DNA of 64,000 bases from Marinobacter segnicrescens (GCF_900111555.1 NZ_FOHZ01000001.1:372001-436000), one strand, 5' to 3'. Shown: positions 26,501 through 36,644, counted from the stretch's first letter. A program made the numbers and translations. Notes: generated from the sequence alone by a model not told the origin.

Positions 26501-27385
26501 ATGAAGTACACCTTCCGCCAACTCGAGGTCTTCCTGGCCGCTGCCCACTTCCAGAACATCACCCGTGCGGCCGAATCTCTGGCCATGTCCCAGTCTGCCG
26601 CCAGCAGCGCCCTGAAAGAGCTGGAAAACCAGTTTGATATCAAGCTCTTTGACCGTGTTGGCAAGCGCCTGCAACTCAACGAGCTGGGCCGCCTTTACCG
26701 ACCCAAGGTCGAGAGTCTGCTCGCCCAAGCGGGTGAGCTGGAACAGGCGTTCAGCCAACACACGGAGGTTGGCGCACTCAAGGTCGGCGCCACCCTAACC
26801 ATAGGTAACTATCTGGCCGTTGGGGTCATGGCCCAATACATGAATTCCCCTACACAGCCACGGGTTTCGCTGGAAGTGGCCAACACCAGCACCATCGCCC
26901 GGCGGGTTTCAGACTTTGAACTGGACATCGGATTAATCGAGGGGGAGCTCCAGGCTCCGGAACTGGAGGTCATCCCCTGGCGCAATGATGAGCTGGTGAT
27001 CTTCTGTTCCCCGGATCATCCCCTGGCCGAAAAGCGAGGCCTGACCGACGAAGACCTGGTTTCCGCAACCTGGATCGCCCGGGAGCCCGGATCCGGCACC
27101 CGCCAGACGTTCGAGCGGGGTATGCATGGGCTGTTACCGAAACTGAACATCCTGCTGGAACTGGAGCACACCGAGGCCATCAAGCGGGCCGTCGAGGCCA
27201 ATCTGGGTATCGGATGTCTGTCGAAGGTCTGCCTTGAGGATGCCTTCCGGCGAGGTTCACTGGTGCCGTTGCAAGCCGCAGCCCACCGCCGCTTTGACCG
27301 GCAGTTCTACTTCATCCTGCACAAGCAGAAGTACAAAAGTGCCGGTATTGATCGGTGGATGGAGCTTTGTAGAAATCTCGGATAG
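26501..27385 (+). CDS. finR: LysR-type regulator, FinR-like
   Basis: A 294-residue LysR regulator. The N-terminal winged helix includes FRQLEVFLAAAHFQNITRAA and SQSAASSALKELE, followed by the two-lobed effector domain (GALKVGATLTIGNYLAVGVM onward). The divergent fpr neighbour and sequence type match FinR, which activates fprA in Pseudomonas. I base the symbol on that context rather than on a search. The paired stem-loop repeats follow its stop. Confidence 0.8.
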   Translation: MKYTFRQLEVFLAAAHFQNITRAAESLAMSQSAASSALKELENQFDIKLFDRVGKRLQLNELGRLYRPKVESLLAQAGELEQAFSQHTEVGALKVGATLTIGNYLAVGVMAQYMNSPTQPRVSLEVANTSTIARRVSDFELDIGLIEGELQAPELEVIPWRNDELVIFCSPDHPLAEKRGLTDEDLVSATWIAREPGSGTRQTFERGMHGLLPKLNILLELEHTEAIKRAVEANLGIGCLSKVCLEDAFRRGSLVPLQAAAHRRFDRQFYFILHKQKYKSAGIDRWMELCRNLG

Positions 27386-27445
27386 TCACCAATAACCGTA
27401 CCTTCCAAACGAACCTCCACCAAACTGGCGGTAACTCCCAGGATT

Positions 27446-27566
27446 AAGGGAGACGGGCCGGAGAGGTCTGTCTGGAACCTGGAGCGCCATGGATGGCGCG
27501 ACGGAGCCCTACAAGGATGTACTTGCGAGGCGTTTCCGGACAGACCTCTCCGGACCGGCTCCCCTT
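27446..27566 (+). repeat. Stem-loop repeat, copy A (conserved core, self-complementary arms)
   Basis: Arms at 27446-27477 and 27534-27566 pair over about 30 bp; the inner 20 bp (CCGGAGAGGTCTGTC onward) pair throughout apart from one G-T. They enclose a 56-nt core (27478-27533) beginning CCTGGAGCGCC. The arms are unlike those of the other three copies although the core is nearly the same. The core ends TACTTGCGAGGCGT (subtype 1). Confidence 0.9.
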
Positions 27567-27681
27567 GCACAGGTTCCGCAGACCGTGTTCAAGAAACAAG
27601 TTTACATGGGAGGCAAGGCTCAGCCTTTGCCCGCTTCGTTGAGGTACAGTAACCAGCCTGTTAATGTGCTGCCGGGCGACC

Positions 27682-27785
27682 CGGGCCGGTAACGCTTTTC
27701 CGGACACGCCCCGTGAATACATCCCTGTAGGGCTCCGTCGCGCCGTCCCTGGCGCTCCAGGGTCCGGAAAAGCGTTCCCAACCCG
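27682..27785 (-). repeat. Stem-loop repeat, copy B
   Basis: The inverted-orientation copy, 115 bp from copy A. Arms at 27682-27705 and 27762-27785 pair over 24 bp, with a perfect 15-bp inner part (AACGCTTTTCCGGAC and its complement). The core at 27706-27761 is again 56 nt and, read on the minus strand, ends TATTCACGGGGCGT (subtype 2). It ends 42 bp before the miaE stop. Confidence 0.9.
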
Positions 27786-27827
27786 ACTCGCTGCAACTAC
27801 AGCGATACCGCCCGTAGAACCCTGGCC

Positions 27828-28445
27828 TCAAGTATTTACTGGGCCGCTATGAAAACGGAACGCATCATCAGGAGCCTCAATTAACTCCTTCTCGATGGCG
27901 AGAAACTCCGCCACTCGATCTTCCACCGGCCCACCATTCGCCTGCTCCGCCAGCTTCAGATAATCCTGGTAATGCCGGGCCTCGGACTTCAGCAGGCTGT
28001 TATAGAAATCCGCCAGCTTGTCGTCCAGAAACGGCGCCAGCGCCGCAAACCGCTCGCAGGAACGCGCCTCGATAATTGCACCAACAATCAACACATCCAC
28101 CAGCCGGCCAGGATCCTCGCTACGAACCAGCGACCGCAGCCCCGCGGCATAGCGGGCCGGCGACAAATGACCGTACTCGACCCCCCGCTTCTTCATGATC
28201 GCCAGCACCTGCTCAAAGTGCCGCAACTCCTCTCTGGCCAACCGGGACATCTTGTTCAGCAAATCGGCGTTGTCCACGTAACGGTACATCAGACTCAATG
28301 CCGTCGACGCAGCCTTCTTCTCGCAATGGGCATGGTCAATCAGCATCAGGTCCTGGTTCGCCAGGGCATTGTCGATCCACAGTTGAGGGGTGCGGCAGGG
28401 CAGGAAATCGTGAATTTCGGCAAGGGCGGCGCTGGTATCAGACAT
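27828..28445 (-). CDS. miaE: tRNA 2-methylthio-N6-isopentenyladenosine37 hydroxylase
   Basis: A 205-residue non-haem diiron monooxygenase that hydroxylates ms2i6A37 in tRNA. The ferritin-like helical bundle shows the iron-ligand motifs REELRHFEQ, IIEARSCERF and SEARHYQDY. The length is typical of the Pseudomonas-type enzyme. It is convergent with finR across the paired repeats and divergent from acnB. Confidence 0.93.
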   Translation of the reverse strand: MSDTSAALAEIHDFLPCRTPQLWIDNALANQDLMLIDHAHCEKKAASTALSLMYRYVDNADLLNKMSRLAREELRHFEQVLAIMKKRGVEYGHLSPARYAAGLRSLVRSEDPGRLVDVLIVGAIIEARSCERFAALAPFLDDKLADFYNSLLKSEARHYQDYLKLAEQANGGPVEDRVAEFLAIEKELIEAPDDAFRFHSGPVNT

Positions 28446-28522
28446 AACGGAATCCGGCTGAAGGTTCGATTGGCGCGGGGAGTATACATCAGGATATGTT
28501 CAGTCTCCGACCATAGGCCAGC

Positions 28523-28551
28523 TTAACTTTACCCCCTGATTCCTATAGAAT
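28523..28551 (+). promoter_or_regulatory. Promoter of acnB
   Basis: TTAACT (28523-28528) and TAGAAT (28546-28551, within TATAGAATGC) are separated by 17 bp, about 90 nt before the acnB start. The TATAGAATGC form of the -10 region is common in pseudomonad-type promoters. Confidence 0.5.
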
Positions 28552-28640
28552 GCAGCGCCGATTCGTGGCCTTTTCCACACAACAACGCCCGCCAGCTCAC
28601 GGGCCCGCGCGGGTTTCCCCAACTGATGAGGGTCTATATC

Positions 28641-31235
28641 GTGTTAGAAGCATATCGTGAACACGTTGCAGAGCGCGAAGCTCTGGGCATTCCCCCCAAG
28701 CCTTTGAACGCCGAGCAGACCGCCGAGCTGGTGGAACTGCTGAAAAACCCGCCCAAGGGTGAGGAAGAGTTCCTGGTTTACCTGCTGGAAAATCGCATTC
28801 CGCCGGGCGTTGACGAAGCCGCCTACGTGAAGGCCGGTTTCCTGTCTGCCATCGCCAAGGGCGAGGCTACCAGCCCGCTGCTGAACAAGGAAAAAGCGGT
28901 TGAGCTGCTGGGCATGATGCAGGGCGGCTACAACATCGCTACCCTGGTTGAGCTTCTGGACAATGATGAGCTGGCCAAGCTGGCCGGCGAGAAGCTCAAG
29001 AAAACCCTGCTGATGTTCGACGCCTTCAACGACGTGAAGGAAAAGATGGACGCCGGCAATGCCGTCGCCAAAGAGGTGGTCGAATCCTGGGCCAACGCCG
29101 AGTGGTTCACCAGCAAGAAGAAGGTTCCCGAGAGCACCAAAATGGTAGTGTTCAAGGTAACCGGTGAGACTAACACTGACGACCTGTCCCCGGCTCCGGA
29201 TGCCTGGTCCCGCCCGGACATTCCGCTGCACGCACGCGCCGCCTATAAAATGGAGCGTGATGGCCTGAAGCCGGAAGAGCCTGGCGTCACTGGCCCGATG
29301 GGCCAGATCGATGAAATCAAGTCCAAGGGCCTGCCGGTTGCCTTTGTCGGCGACGTGGTAGGTACCGGTTCTTCCCGTAAGTCCGCCACCAACTCTGTAC
29401 TGTGGTTCTTCGGTGAAGATGTCCCGGGCGTTCCCAACAAGCGTGCCGGTGGCGTATGCATCGGTAACAAGGTTGCCCCGATCTTCTTCAACACCATGGA
29501 AGACGCAGGCGCCCTGGTTTTCGAAGCACCCGTAGACGACATGAACATGGGCGACGTGATCGAGATCCGTCCCTATGAAGGCAAGATCCTGAACGAGGCT
29601 GGCGAGACCATCTCCGAGTTCAAGTTCAAGTCTGACGTAATCCTGGACGAGGTGCAGGCTGGTGGCCGTATCCCGCTGATCATTGGCCGTGGCCTGACCA
29701 CCAAGGCCCGGGCGGCACTGGGCATGGGCGCCACCGATATCTTCCGCCTGCCGAAGGACCCGGAAGCCGGCACCAAGGGCTTCACCCTGGGCCAGAAGAT
29801 GGTTGGCAAGGCCTGCGGCCTGGAAGAAGGCCAGGGCGTTCGCCCGGGCACCTACTGCGAGCCTCACATGACCACCGTGGGTTCCCAGGACACTACCGGC
29901 CCGATGACCCGGGACGAGCTGAAAGACCTGGCGTGTCTGGGCTTCCAGGCCGACCTGGTCATGCAGTCCTTCTGTCACACCGCTGCCTATCCGAAGCCGG
30001 TTGACGTGGAAATGCAGCACACCCTGCCGGACTTTATCCGTACCCGTGGCGGTGTGTCCCTGCGTCCGGGTGACGGTATCATCCACTCCTGGCTGAACCG
30101 TATGCTGCTGCCGGACACCGTTGGTACCGGCGGTGACTCACATACCCGCTTCCCGATGGGCATCTCCTTCCCGGCCGGTTCCGGCCTGGTAGCATTTGCT
30201 GCGGCCACCGGCGTTATGCCGCTGGATATGCCTGAGTCTGTGCTGGTTCGCTTCAAGGGCGAAATGCAGCCGGGTATCACCCTGCGTGACCTGGTCCATG
30301 CCATTCCGCTGTACGGCATCAAGGAAGGCCTGCTGACCGTCGAGAAGAAGGGCAAGATCAACGAATTCTCCGGTCGCATCCTCGAGATCGAAGGCCTGGA
30401 GCACCTGACTGTTGAGCAGGCGTTCGAGCTGTCTGACGCCTCCGCCGAGCGCTCTGCAGCCGGTTGTACCATCAACCTGTCTGAAGAGTCCGTGGCTGAG
30501 TACCTGCGCTCCAACATCACCATGCTGCGCTGGATGATTGCCGAAGGTTACGGCGACCCGCGCACCCTGGAGCGTCGCGCCCAGCAGATGGAAGAATGGC
30601 TGAAGGATCCGAAGCTGATGCGCGCCGACAAGGACGCAGAGTACGCCCACGTGGTGGAAATCGACCTGGCCGACATCAAGGAGCCCATCGTCTGCTGTCC
30701 CAACGACCCGGACGATGCCAAGTTCCTGTCTGAAGTCGCAGGCGACAAGGTGGACGAGGTGTTCATCGGCTCCTGCATGACCAACATTGGCCACTTCCGT
30801 GCAGCCGGCAAGCTGCTGGAGCAGAACAAAGAGCCTCTGAAAACACGTCTGTGGATGTCTCCTCCCACCAAGATGGATCAGCAGCAGCTGATGGACGAAG
30901 GCTACTTCAACACCTACGGCACCGCCGGTGTTCGCACCGAGATGCCGGGTTGCTCCCTGTGCATGGGTAACCAGGCACGTGTGGCTGCCAAGTCCACGGT
31001 TCTGTCCACCTCGACCCGTAACTTCCCGAACCGCCTGGGCGATGGTGCCAATGTGTACCTGACCTCTGCGGAACTGGCGGCTGTGGGCGCGGTACTGGGC
31101 AAACTGCCGACACCGGCAGAGTACATGGAGTACGCCAAGGACCTGAACAGCATGTCGGCGGAAATCTACCGCTACATGAACTTCGACCAGATGGAAGAGT
31201 ATTCCGAGAAGGCGAAGTCCGCTCAGGTAGCCTGA
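28641..31235 (+). CDS. acnB: Bifunctional aconitate hydratase 2 / 2-methylisocitrate dehydratase
   Basis: An 864-residue TCA-cycle enzyme with a [4Fe-4S] cluster. The GTG at 28641 is preferred: GAGGG (28628-28632) is correctly spaced and homologues begin at [11 protein letters not shown]; an ATG five codons earlier overlaps that ribosome-binding site. The order is HEAT-like domain, swivelling domain ([15 protein letters not shown]) and catalytic domains. The cluster ligands appear in [12 protein letters not shown] and [13 protein letters not shown]. The length matches the E. coli enzyme (865). Confidence 0.97.
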   Translation: MLEAYREHVAEREALGIPPKPLNAEQTAELVELLKNPPKGEEEFLVYLLENRIPPGVDEAAYVKAGFLSAIAKGEATSPLLNKEKAVELLGMMQGGYNIATLVELLDNDELAKLAGEKLKKTLLMFDAFNDVKEKMDAGNAVAKEVVESWANAEWFTSKKKVPESTKMVVFKVTGETNTDDLSPAPDAWSRPDIPLHARAAYKMERDGLKPEEPGVTGPMGQIDEIKSKGLPVAFVGDVVGTGSSRKSATNSVLWFFGEDVPGVPNKRAGGVCIGNKVAPIFFNTMEDAGALVFEAPVDDMNMGDVIEIRPYEGKILNEAGETISEFKFKSDVILDEVQAGGRIPLIIGRGLTTKARAALGMGATDIFRLPKDPEAGTKGFTLGQKMVGKACGLEEGQGVRPGTYCEPHMTTVGSQDTTGPMTRDELKDLACLGFQADLVMQSFCHTAAYPKPVDVEMQHTLPDFIRTRGGVSLRPGDGIIHSWLNRMLLPDTVGTGGDSHTRFPMGISFPAGSGLVAFAAATGVMPLDMPESVLVRFKGEMQPGITLRDLVHAIPLYGIKEGLLTVEKKGKINEFSGRILEIEGLEHLTVEQAFELSDASAERSAAGCTINLSEESVAEYLRSNITMLRWMIAEGYGDPRTLERRAQQMEEWLKDPKLMRADKDAEYAHVVEIDLADIKEPIVCCPNDPDDAKFLSEVAGDKVDEVFIGSCMTNIGHFRAAGKLLEQNKEPLKTRLWMSPPTKMDQQQLMDEGYFNTYGTAGVRTEMPGCSLCMGNQARVAAKSTVLSTSTRNFPNRLGDGANVYLTSAELAAVGAVLGKLPTPAEYMEYAKDLNSMSAEIYRYMNFDQMEEYSEKAKSAQVA

Positions 31236-31271
31236 TTTCAGGGCCCGGTGTTATCGGGCCCCTGACTATCG

Positions 31272-31302
31272 AAAACGCCAGCCTTCGGGCTGGCGTTTTT
31301 TT
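31272..31302 (+). terminator. Rho-independent terminator of acnB
   Basis: AACGCCAGCC and GGCTGGCGTT form a stem closed by a TTCG tetraloop and followed by seven T residues, 37 bp past the acnB stop. Confidence 0.9.
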
Positions 31303-31362
31303 ATGGCTGGAGGCTGGCTGGCTCACCTGGAGGTGCGCCGGCCGGGCTCCGTAAGCACCTGT

Positions 31363-31388
31363 AAAAAAAGGGCTCCCGAAGGAGCCCT
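31363..31388 (-). terminator. Rho-independent terminator of putP
   Basis: On the minus strand AGGGCTCC and GGAGCCCT form a stem with a short CGAA/TTCG loop, followed by seven T residues. It lies about 30 bp past the putP stop. Confidence 0.88.
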
Positions 31389-31417
31389 GTCAATCACTGG
31401 TTCGTGACACCGGTGTG

Positions 31418-32908
31418 TTACCGCTCGATATGCTGGTACTCACCTGCGTCGGAAGTCGCCAGGCTGACCACCATAATGGCAACCCAGGCGGCAATAAAGC
31501 CGGGGATGATTTCATAGACGCCGGGGCCGCCCATGAACGAGCCGTTCCAGCCCAGGGAGATCCAGATCATCACCGTTGCCGCCCCAACCACCAGGCCTGC
31601 AATGGCGCCCGCACCGTTAGTACGTGGCCACATCAGGGACAGGATGATCAGCGGGCCGAAGGCCGCACCGAACCCGGCCCAGGCGTTACTCACCAGCGCC
31701 AGAACCTGGGATTCCGGGTCAGACGCAATCAGTGCTGCCACCAGGCCTACAGCCACTACGCAGGCGCGACCTACGTTCACACACTCCCGGTCTGTTGCTT
31801 CCTTGCGAAGGAACAGGCGATAGAAGTCCTCAGTCAGTGATGAGGAAGACACCAGCAGCTGACTGGAAATGGTACTCATGACCGCAGCCAGCAACGCTGC
31901 ATACAGGAAACCGGTAATCAGCGGATGGAACAGCAGGTCTGACAGGATAATGAAGATGGTTTCCGGGTCGGCGACATCCAGGCCGTTACGTACGGCATAG
32001 GCCCGACCAAAGATGCCCAGTGAGATAGCGCCAATCAGCGAGATCCCCATCCAGGTCATACCAATGTTGCGAGCAATGGGCACATCCTTGAGGGTACGGA
32101 TGGCCATGAAACGCACGATGATATGTGGCTGGCCGAAATAGCCCAGCCCCCAGGTTACCGCAGAGAGCCAGCCGATAATGGTCAGCCCCTCGGTCCAGGA
32201 CAGCAGTGTCGGATCCACTTCGTTCAGGGTCTGGGATGCCTGGGCATAGCCGCCACCACCTTCGCCAAAGAGCACGACGGCGGGCATGATGACCAGTGCC
32301 AGCATCATGATGCAGCCCTGTACGAAGTCAGTCATGCTCACTGCCAGGAAACCACCAACAACCGTGTAAGCCAGGACAACACCGAGGGTGATCAGGATGC
32401 CGACTGCATAGTCACTCATGCCGGGTACGTTGATGATTTCAGAGAACGCACTTTCGAACAGCTTGCCACCGGCCACCAGGCCGGATGCCGTATAGACGGC
32501 GAAGAAAATTACGATAACGATCGCCGAAACCGTTCGCAGTGAGAGCGCCTGGGTCGGAAACCGGTTGGCCAGGAAGGCGGGAATGGTGATGGCATTACCA
32601 TAATGGACCGTCTGCTCCCGCAAACGTGGAGCGACGATAACCCAGTTGATAAACGCCCCCACGAACAGGCCGATGCCGATCCAGGCAGACGCCAGCCCCG
32701 ATACGAACAAAGCCCCTGGCAGCCCCAGCAGCAACCAGCCGCTCATATCCGACGCACCGGCAGACAGCGCTGCCACTTTCGGACTCAGCGCCCGACCGCC
32801 CAACATGTAGTCCTCCGAGGACGATGTCGACGTGCGCATCGCATAGAGCCCGATGACAATCATCAGCCCGAAGTAGACAAACAGACTAATCCATACACCC
32901 GTAGCCAT
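31418..32908 (-). CDS. putP: Sodium/proline symporter
   Basis: A 496-residue inner-membrane transporter of the sodium:solute symporter family with about 13 spans. The N-terminal block GGRALSPKVAALSAGASDMS and the later LLAAVMSTISSQLLVSSSSL contain the sodium-site serines known for PutP. The length agrees with the E. coli protein (about 502). The AraC-family gene lies upstream on the same strand behind a 385-bp gap. No putA is present in the window. Confidence 0.94.
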   Translation of the reverse strand: MATGVWISLFVYFGLMIVIGLYAMRTSTSSSEDYMLGGRALSPKVAALSAGASDMSGWLLLGLPGALFVSGLASAWIGIGLFVGAFINWVIVAPRLREQTVHYGNAITIPAFLANRFPTQALSLRTVSAIVIVIFFAVYTASGLVAGGKLFESAFSEIINVPGMSDYAVGILITLGVVLAYTVVGGFLAVSMTDFVQGCIMMLALVIMPAVVLFGEGGGGYAQASQTLNEVDPTLLSWTEGLTIIGWLSAVTWGLGYFGQPHIIVRFMAIRTLKDVPIARNIGMTWMGISLIGAISLGIFGRAYAVRNGLDVADPETIFIILSDLLFHPLITGFLYAALLAAVMSTISSQLLVSSSSLTEDFYRLFLRKEATDRECVNVGRACVVAVGLVAALIASDPESQVLALVSNAWAGFGAAFGPLIILSLMWPRTNGAGAIAGLVVGAATVMIWISLGWNGSFMGGPGVYEIIPGFIAAWVAIMVVSLATSDAGEYQHIER

Positions 32909-33293
32909 GTAATTCCTCCAGTTTGTTGATACGGCCGGTAATAGCGACCGTCAGGCAAACCGCGAGCCGCACGACGGACAAGCGGGCAATACCTGTTATT
33001 TTTTATCACTTCGTGGCCAATTCCTTTTGCCTTCTTCCTCCTGATCCGCAGCGGAGGGCCATAATTGCGCCCCCGACAGGATTAATCAGTACTGTTCAGT
33101 TTAGATGCTCAACGAAAAATTCCACTTGCACCTTGTTGGAAGCACGCATTTCCCTTGATCGCGCGCCACAACCGAACAGAAAACCTGCTGCGGATTAATA
33201 ATCGTTTAATTTAACCTTACACCGACAGGGACACTTCCGAATTCCTTCTGAGACTTTACAAATTCCTACGATGTTTCACGGAATCAGGCAGTT
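32909..33293. other. Intergenic region upstream of putP
   Basis: About 385 bp between the araC-type gene and putP, with an AT-rich stretch near 33170-33280. It probably contains the putP promoter and regulator sites. I find no confident hexamer pair, no RNA gene and no small coding frame. Confidence 0.4.
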
Positions 33294-34067
33294 TCAGGCG
33301 TGACTACGAAGCTGGGTCGGCGTAAGGCCACGGTGTTTACGCAAGGCGGTGGTGAGAGCGGACTGGCTGGAAAACCCGGTTCGGGCGCTGATATCCGCCA
33401 CCGGGAGCGACGTGGTGCGGAGCATCTGACAGGCCTGGTCAAGACGGGTGTTGAGCAAAAACCGGTAGGGACTGGTGGCCATGGTCTTACGGAACAACTC
33501 GTGAAACCGGCTCTGACTCAGGCAGGCCTGGGCGGCCAGGTCTTCGACGGTAATCCGTTCATTGAGGTTCTCGAGAACAAACTGCCGCAACTTTTCCGGA
33601 TCAAGCCCCGGCCGCCGCAGAGGTACGGTCTCCGCTCCCCGGGCAAGCCGGTCGGATAACGCCAGCAAAATGGCCGTGGCAAGATGGTTGCGGATACCCT
33701 GTTCAGCACCGGGCCGTCGTATCTCGGTGGCCGAGACCTGTACCAGCTGTTGCAGATGGGCATCAAGCCCGACTACCACGGTCTTGCTGAACAGTCGCCT
33801 GATGGCAGCAAAGTCCCGGCAATGCGCCTCCCCGGGCTGGGGGTGCCAGGCATCCACATTGATCACCAGCACCTGGTTTTCAGGACCGCCAGAAAATTCG
33901 TGGGGTATCCTGGCCGGCACCAGGCAGGCTCGCCAGGTATCCAGGCGGCCTTCCCGACCGGCAACGTTCCCTTCCGCCCGCCCGTAAAGGCCGATCACTG
34001 CCTGATGGTGGTCATGGGTGTGCTGGTGGGTGAATTCAGGCAGTGTCTGGAGGCGCGCTGACAGCAT
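33294..34067 (-). CDS. AraC-family transcriptional regulator
   Basis: A 257-residue regulator. The N-terminal cupin-like sensor starts with a histidine-rich segment (FTHQHTHDHHQ), and the C-terminal double helix-turn-helix contains LAAQACLSQSRFHELFRKTM and ISARTGFSSQSALTTALRKH. It sits between tmk and putP on the same strand. In Pseudomonas an AraC-type protein (PruR) activates put genes, so control of putP is plausible but only inferred. It occupies the place where holB normally follows tmk. Confidence 0.85.
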   Translation of the reverse strand: MLSARLQTLPEFTHQHTHDHHQAVIGLYGRAEGNVAGREGRLDTWRACLVPARIPHEFSGGPENQVLVINVDAWHPQPGEAHCRDFAAIRRLFSKTVVVGLDAHLQQLVQVSATEIRRPGAEQGIRNHLATAILLALSDRLARGAETVPLRRPGLDPEKLRQFVLENLNERITVEDLAAQACLSQSRFHELFRKTMATSPYRFLLNTRLDQACQMLRTTSLPVADISARTGFSSQSALTTALRKHRGLTPTQLRSHA

Positions 34068-34110
34068 GGTGGGTTCTCTTTTGCCTGCCCGTAAGGAAGT
34101 TCCGGAGGCG

Positions 34111-34734
34111 TCAGGCCAGAAGGCCCGTTATCAGCCCCGACACCTGGCGGCTGACATCCGAAAGGGGCTGTGCCGCATCCACCACATGGTAGCTCAGTGG
34201 CTGTAGCCGCGCCCGCTCCAGGTAGCAATCACGGATACGCTGAAAGAACGCTGCCTGTTCCCGTTCAAACCGATCCGGCGCACTGCGGCTTCGTGCCCTT
34301 GCCATGCCTACCTCTACCGGTGCGTCAAGCAGTATGACATGGTCGGGCCGCAGGTCGCCCTGGACCAGTTGTTCCAGCGCCGCAATCTGCTCCTGCGGGA
34401 CACCACGGCCACCGCCCTGATAGGCGTATGTGGCATCCGTAAAGCGGTCACACAGCACCCATGTGCCTTGCTCCAGCGCGGGGACTATACGCTCATGGAG
34501 ATGCTGGGCCCGGGCCGCGAACATCAGCAACAGCTCGGTCATCGAATTGACCGACTCCTGCCGTGGTGTCAGCAGCAGTTCACGGATAGCTTCCGCCATG
34601 GGCGTGCCGCCGGGCTCCCGGGTGACCAGCACCCCGATGCCGGCTGCCTCCAGGGCTGATCGGGCGGTTTCCAGCTGGGTGGACTTGCCAACCCCTTCGG
34701 TGCCCTCAAACGTAATAAAGCGACCGCGGGTCAT
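34111..34734 (-). CDS. tmk: Thymidylate kinase
   Basis: A 207-residue enzyme phosphorylating dTMP to dTDP. The P-loop is FEGTEGVGKSTQ, the DRX motif is LCDRFTDATYAYQGGGR, and the LID region contains the basic residues of RARSRSAPDRFE. The start overlaps the mltG stop (ATGA), so it is translationally coupled. holB, which normally follows, is absent. Confidence 0.97.
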   Translation of the reverse strand: MTRGRFITFEGTEGVGKSTQLETARSALEAAGIGVLVTREPGGTPMAEAIRELLLTPRQESVNSMTELLLMFAARAQHLHERIVPALEQGTWVLCDRFTDATYAYQGGGRGVPQEQIAALEQLVQGDLRPDHVILLDAPVEVGMARARSRSAPDRFEREQAAFFQRIRDCYLERARLQPLSYHVVDAAQPLSDVSRQVSGLITGLLA

Positions 34735-35789
34735 TTACCGGCCTCGCTGTCGTTCGCTGGCGCCGGAAACGAACGATAGTCCTCACGACGGTTAAGCTGG
34801 TATTCCCTGACGGCCCGCTGGTGGTCTTCCAGCGTCCGGGAGAACTGATGGCTTCCGTCGCCCTTGGCGACGAAGAACAATGTATCCCCATCCGCCGGGT
34901 TAACCGCTGCATTGATAGCCGCCCGGCCTGGTAGCGCGATTGGAGTAGGAGGGAGTCCGGAGATTCGGTAGGTATTGTAAGGTGTATGGGTACGCAGGTC
35001 GCGGCGGGTAATGCGCCCCTGGTAGCTGTCACCCATTCCGTAAATAACGGTGGGATCGGTCTGCAACCTCATCCCCCTTTCCAGCCGACGTACGAAAACC
35101 CCGGCGATATCCCGGCGCTCCCCCGGAACACCGGTTTCCCGCTCAATAATCGAAGCCATAATCAGGGCCTCGTAGGGGCTTTCATACGGCAGGTCCTCGG
35201 CCCGATTGGCCCACTCTTCGGCCAGCACGTTGTTCATTCGCTCGTAGGCCCGCCTGAGAATATCAAGGTCAGAATCACCCCGTCGGTAGGAGTAGGTATC
35301 CGGGAAGAAGCGGCCTTCCGGATGTGCACCTTCATCACCCAGCTCCGACATGATCTGCTCAGCCGACCAGTCTGCCGTGACTTGCTCAAGGTATTCGGCA
35401 TCAGCCAGGGCTGCCCGGGCATCCTGGAAGCGACGGCCTTCAATAAACTGCACGAAGCGGGGCTTGGTCTGACCCCTGACCATCAGCGAAATCATGTCAC
35501 GGGCCGACATGCCTGGCTGGAACTCGTATTCCCCGGCACGAATGGACGCCAGCTCAGGTTCAATCCTGGCGAGCAATTTAAGCCAGACCGCCTTGTCCAC
35601 CACACCCATTTCTTCCAGGTCCTGGGCAACGGCGTTAAAGGACGACCCACGGGGGACCATGTACAGCGTTGGCTCTTCAAGCCCGGCGTCAGCCTCCAGG
35701 GACTCAATACCCTGCCAGCCCCACAATCCGGCGCCGGCAACAGCCACCAGTACCGAAGCGACAACGGCAACAAGGAAAGACTTGATCAA
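34731..35789 (-). CDS. mltG: Endolytic murein transglycosylase
   Basis: A 352-residue YceG-family enzyme anchored by an N-terminal membrane segment (residues ~5-28). It cleaves nascent glycan strands within the periplasm and influences chain length. The catalytic glutamate lies in ASIIERETG, and the LysM-like N-terminal part (PRGSSFNAVAQDLEEMGV) and the C-terminal TPYNTYRISGLPPTPIALPG are conserved. Both ends overlap neighbours by ATGA (pabC upstream, tmk downstream). Confidence 0.96.
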   Translation of the reverse strand: MIKSFLVAVVASVLVAVAGAGLWGWQGIESLEADAGLEEPTLYMVPRGSSFNAVAQDLEEMGVVDKAVWLKLLARIEPELASIRAGEYEFQPGMSARDMISLMVRGQTKPRFVQFIEGRRFQDARAALADAEYLEQVTADWSAEQIMSELGDEGAHPEGRFFPDTYSYRRGDSDLDILRRAYERMNNVLAEEWANRAEDLPYESPYEALIMASIIERETGVPGERRDIAGVFVRRLERGMRLQTDPTVIYGMGDSYQGRITRRDLRTHTPYNTYRISGLPPTPIALPGRAAINAAVNPADGDTLFFVAKGDGSHQFSRTLEDHQRAVREYQLNRREDYRSFPAPANDSEAGK

Positions 35790-36619
35790 CGGAACTCCTC
35801 AGGTTGTTTGGCAAGGCTGACGATTGTCGCAAGCTGTTCCGGGCGAGGCAACTTGCGACCGTCCAGAGTTTGAACCGGCACTGCCCCGATAACGCTGTTC
35901 AGCAGAAACAGCCCGCCAAACTCCGGCTGCCAGCACTGCGCCGGGAAGAGCTCCCCTTCGCTGACCGGCACACCCTCCCGGGACAGGCCATACTCCACAT
36001 GGGACAGCATGATGCTACGCACAGCAACCCGGTCACGGGGGGGCGTAAACCAGCGGCCCTGCCACAGGTACAGCAGAGCAGTCCTGGTACCCTCCCGCAG
36101 ATCACCCTGCTCCCCGCACATCAGCGCCTCATAGCAATCATCGGGCATGGCCCGGCTGGCCATGACCTGTTCCAGGCGATTGAGTGACTTGATACCCGCC
36201 AGACGAGGATTCACGGTCAACGGGATTTCGGAAATCACCACAGCGACACCGGCCTCGGGCGGTTCTGGCGGTGCAGGCATTACCGAGGTAATGAGCCGGG
36301 GGCCGGGACTTGCCGGCGGACGGTAACCCCTGCCACCGCTGCCACGGGTAAGCAAGAGCTTCAGCACCTGCCGGGCAGGAACCGCAGACATCCGGTGGCT
36401 CACCCGGGCCAACGCCTGCTGCAATTCTTCTGCCGTCAGCGGGATACCCAGACGAGCGGCGCCTTCCAGCAGCCGGCAGCAATGAGCCTCCAGCAACTGA
36501 GGCACCCCATTGTGAACCAGGATGGTCTCGAACAAACCATCCCCGTAGGCAAGCCCACGATCATCAGCGGGCACCACCAGGTCCCCTGGTTCATTATCTG
36601 CGAGATGGATCGTCACCAT
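35786..36619 (-). CDS. pabC: Aminodeoxychorismate lyase
   Basis: A 277-residue fold-type IV PLP enzyme that releases p-aminobenzoate and pyruvate from aminodeoxychorismate for folate synthesis. The opening RGLAYGDGLFETILV and the PLP-lysine region RLAGIKSLNRLEQV fit the family. It overlaps mltG by ATGA. In related genomes fabF lies between acpP and pabC; here only the acpP terminator and about 80 bp separate them. Confidence 0.93.
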   Translation of the reverse strand: MVTIHLADNEPGDLVVPADDRGLAYGDGLFETILVHNGVPQLLEAHCCRLLEGAARLGIPLTAEELQQALARVSHRMSAVPARQVLKLLLTRGSGGRGYRPPASPGPRLITSVMPAPPEPPEAGVAVVISEIPLTVNPRLAGIKSLNRLEQVMASRAMPDDCYEALMCGEQGDLREGTRTALLYLWQGRWFTPPRDRVAVRSIMLSHVEYGLSREGVPVSEGELFPAQCWQPEFGGLFLLNSVIGAVPVQTLDGRKLPRPEQLATIVSLAKQPEEFR

Positions 36620-36644
36620 GAGGCCTCTGTCACTCCGGCAGATA

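Noticed and set aside
27444..27722. Small reading frames with a recurring GWRDGAL-type or GAPGMARRSPTG-type peptide (also near 61361-61719 and 61784-62077)
   Set aside because: They are translations of the stem-loop repeat core, and they shift frame and strand with each copy.
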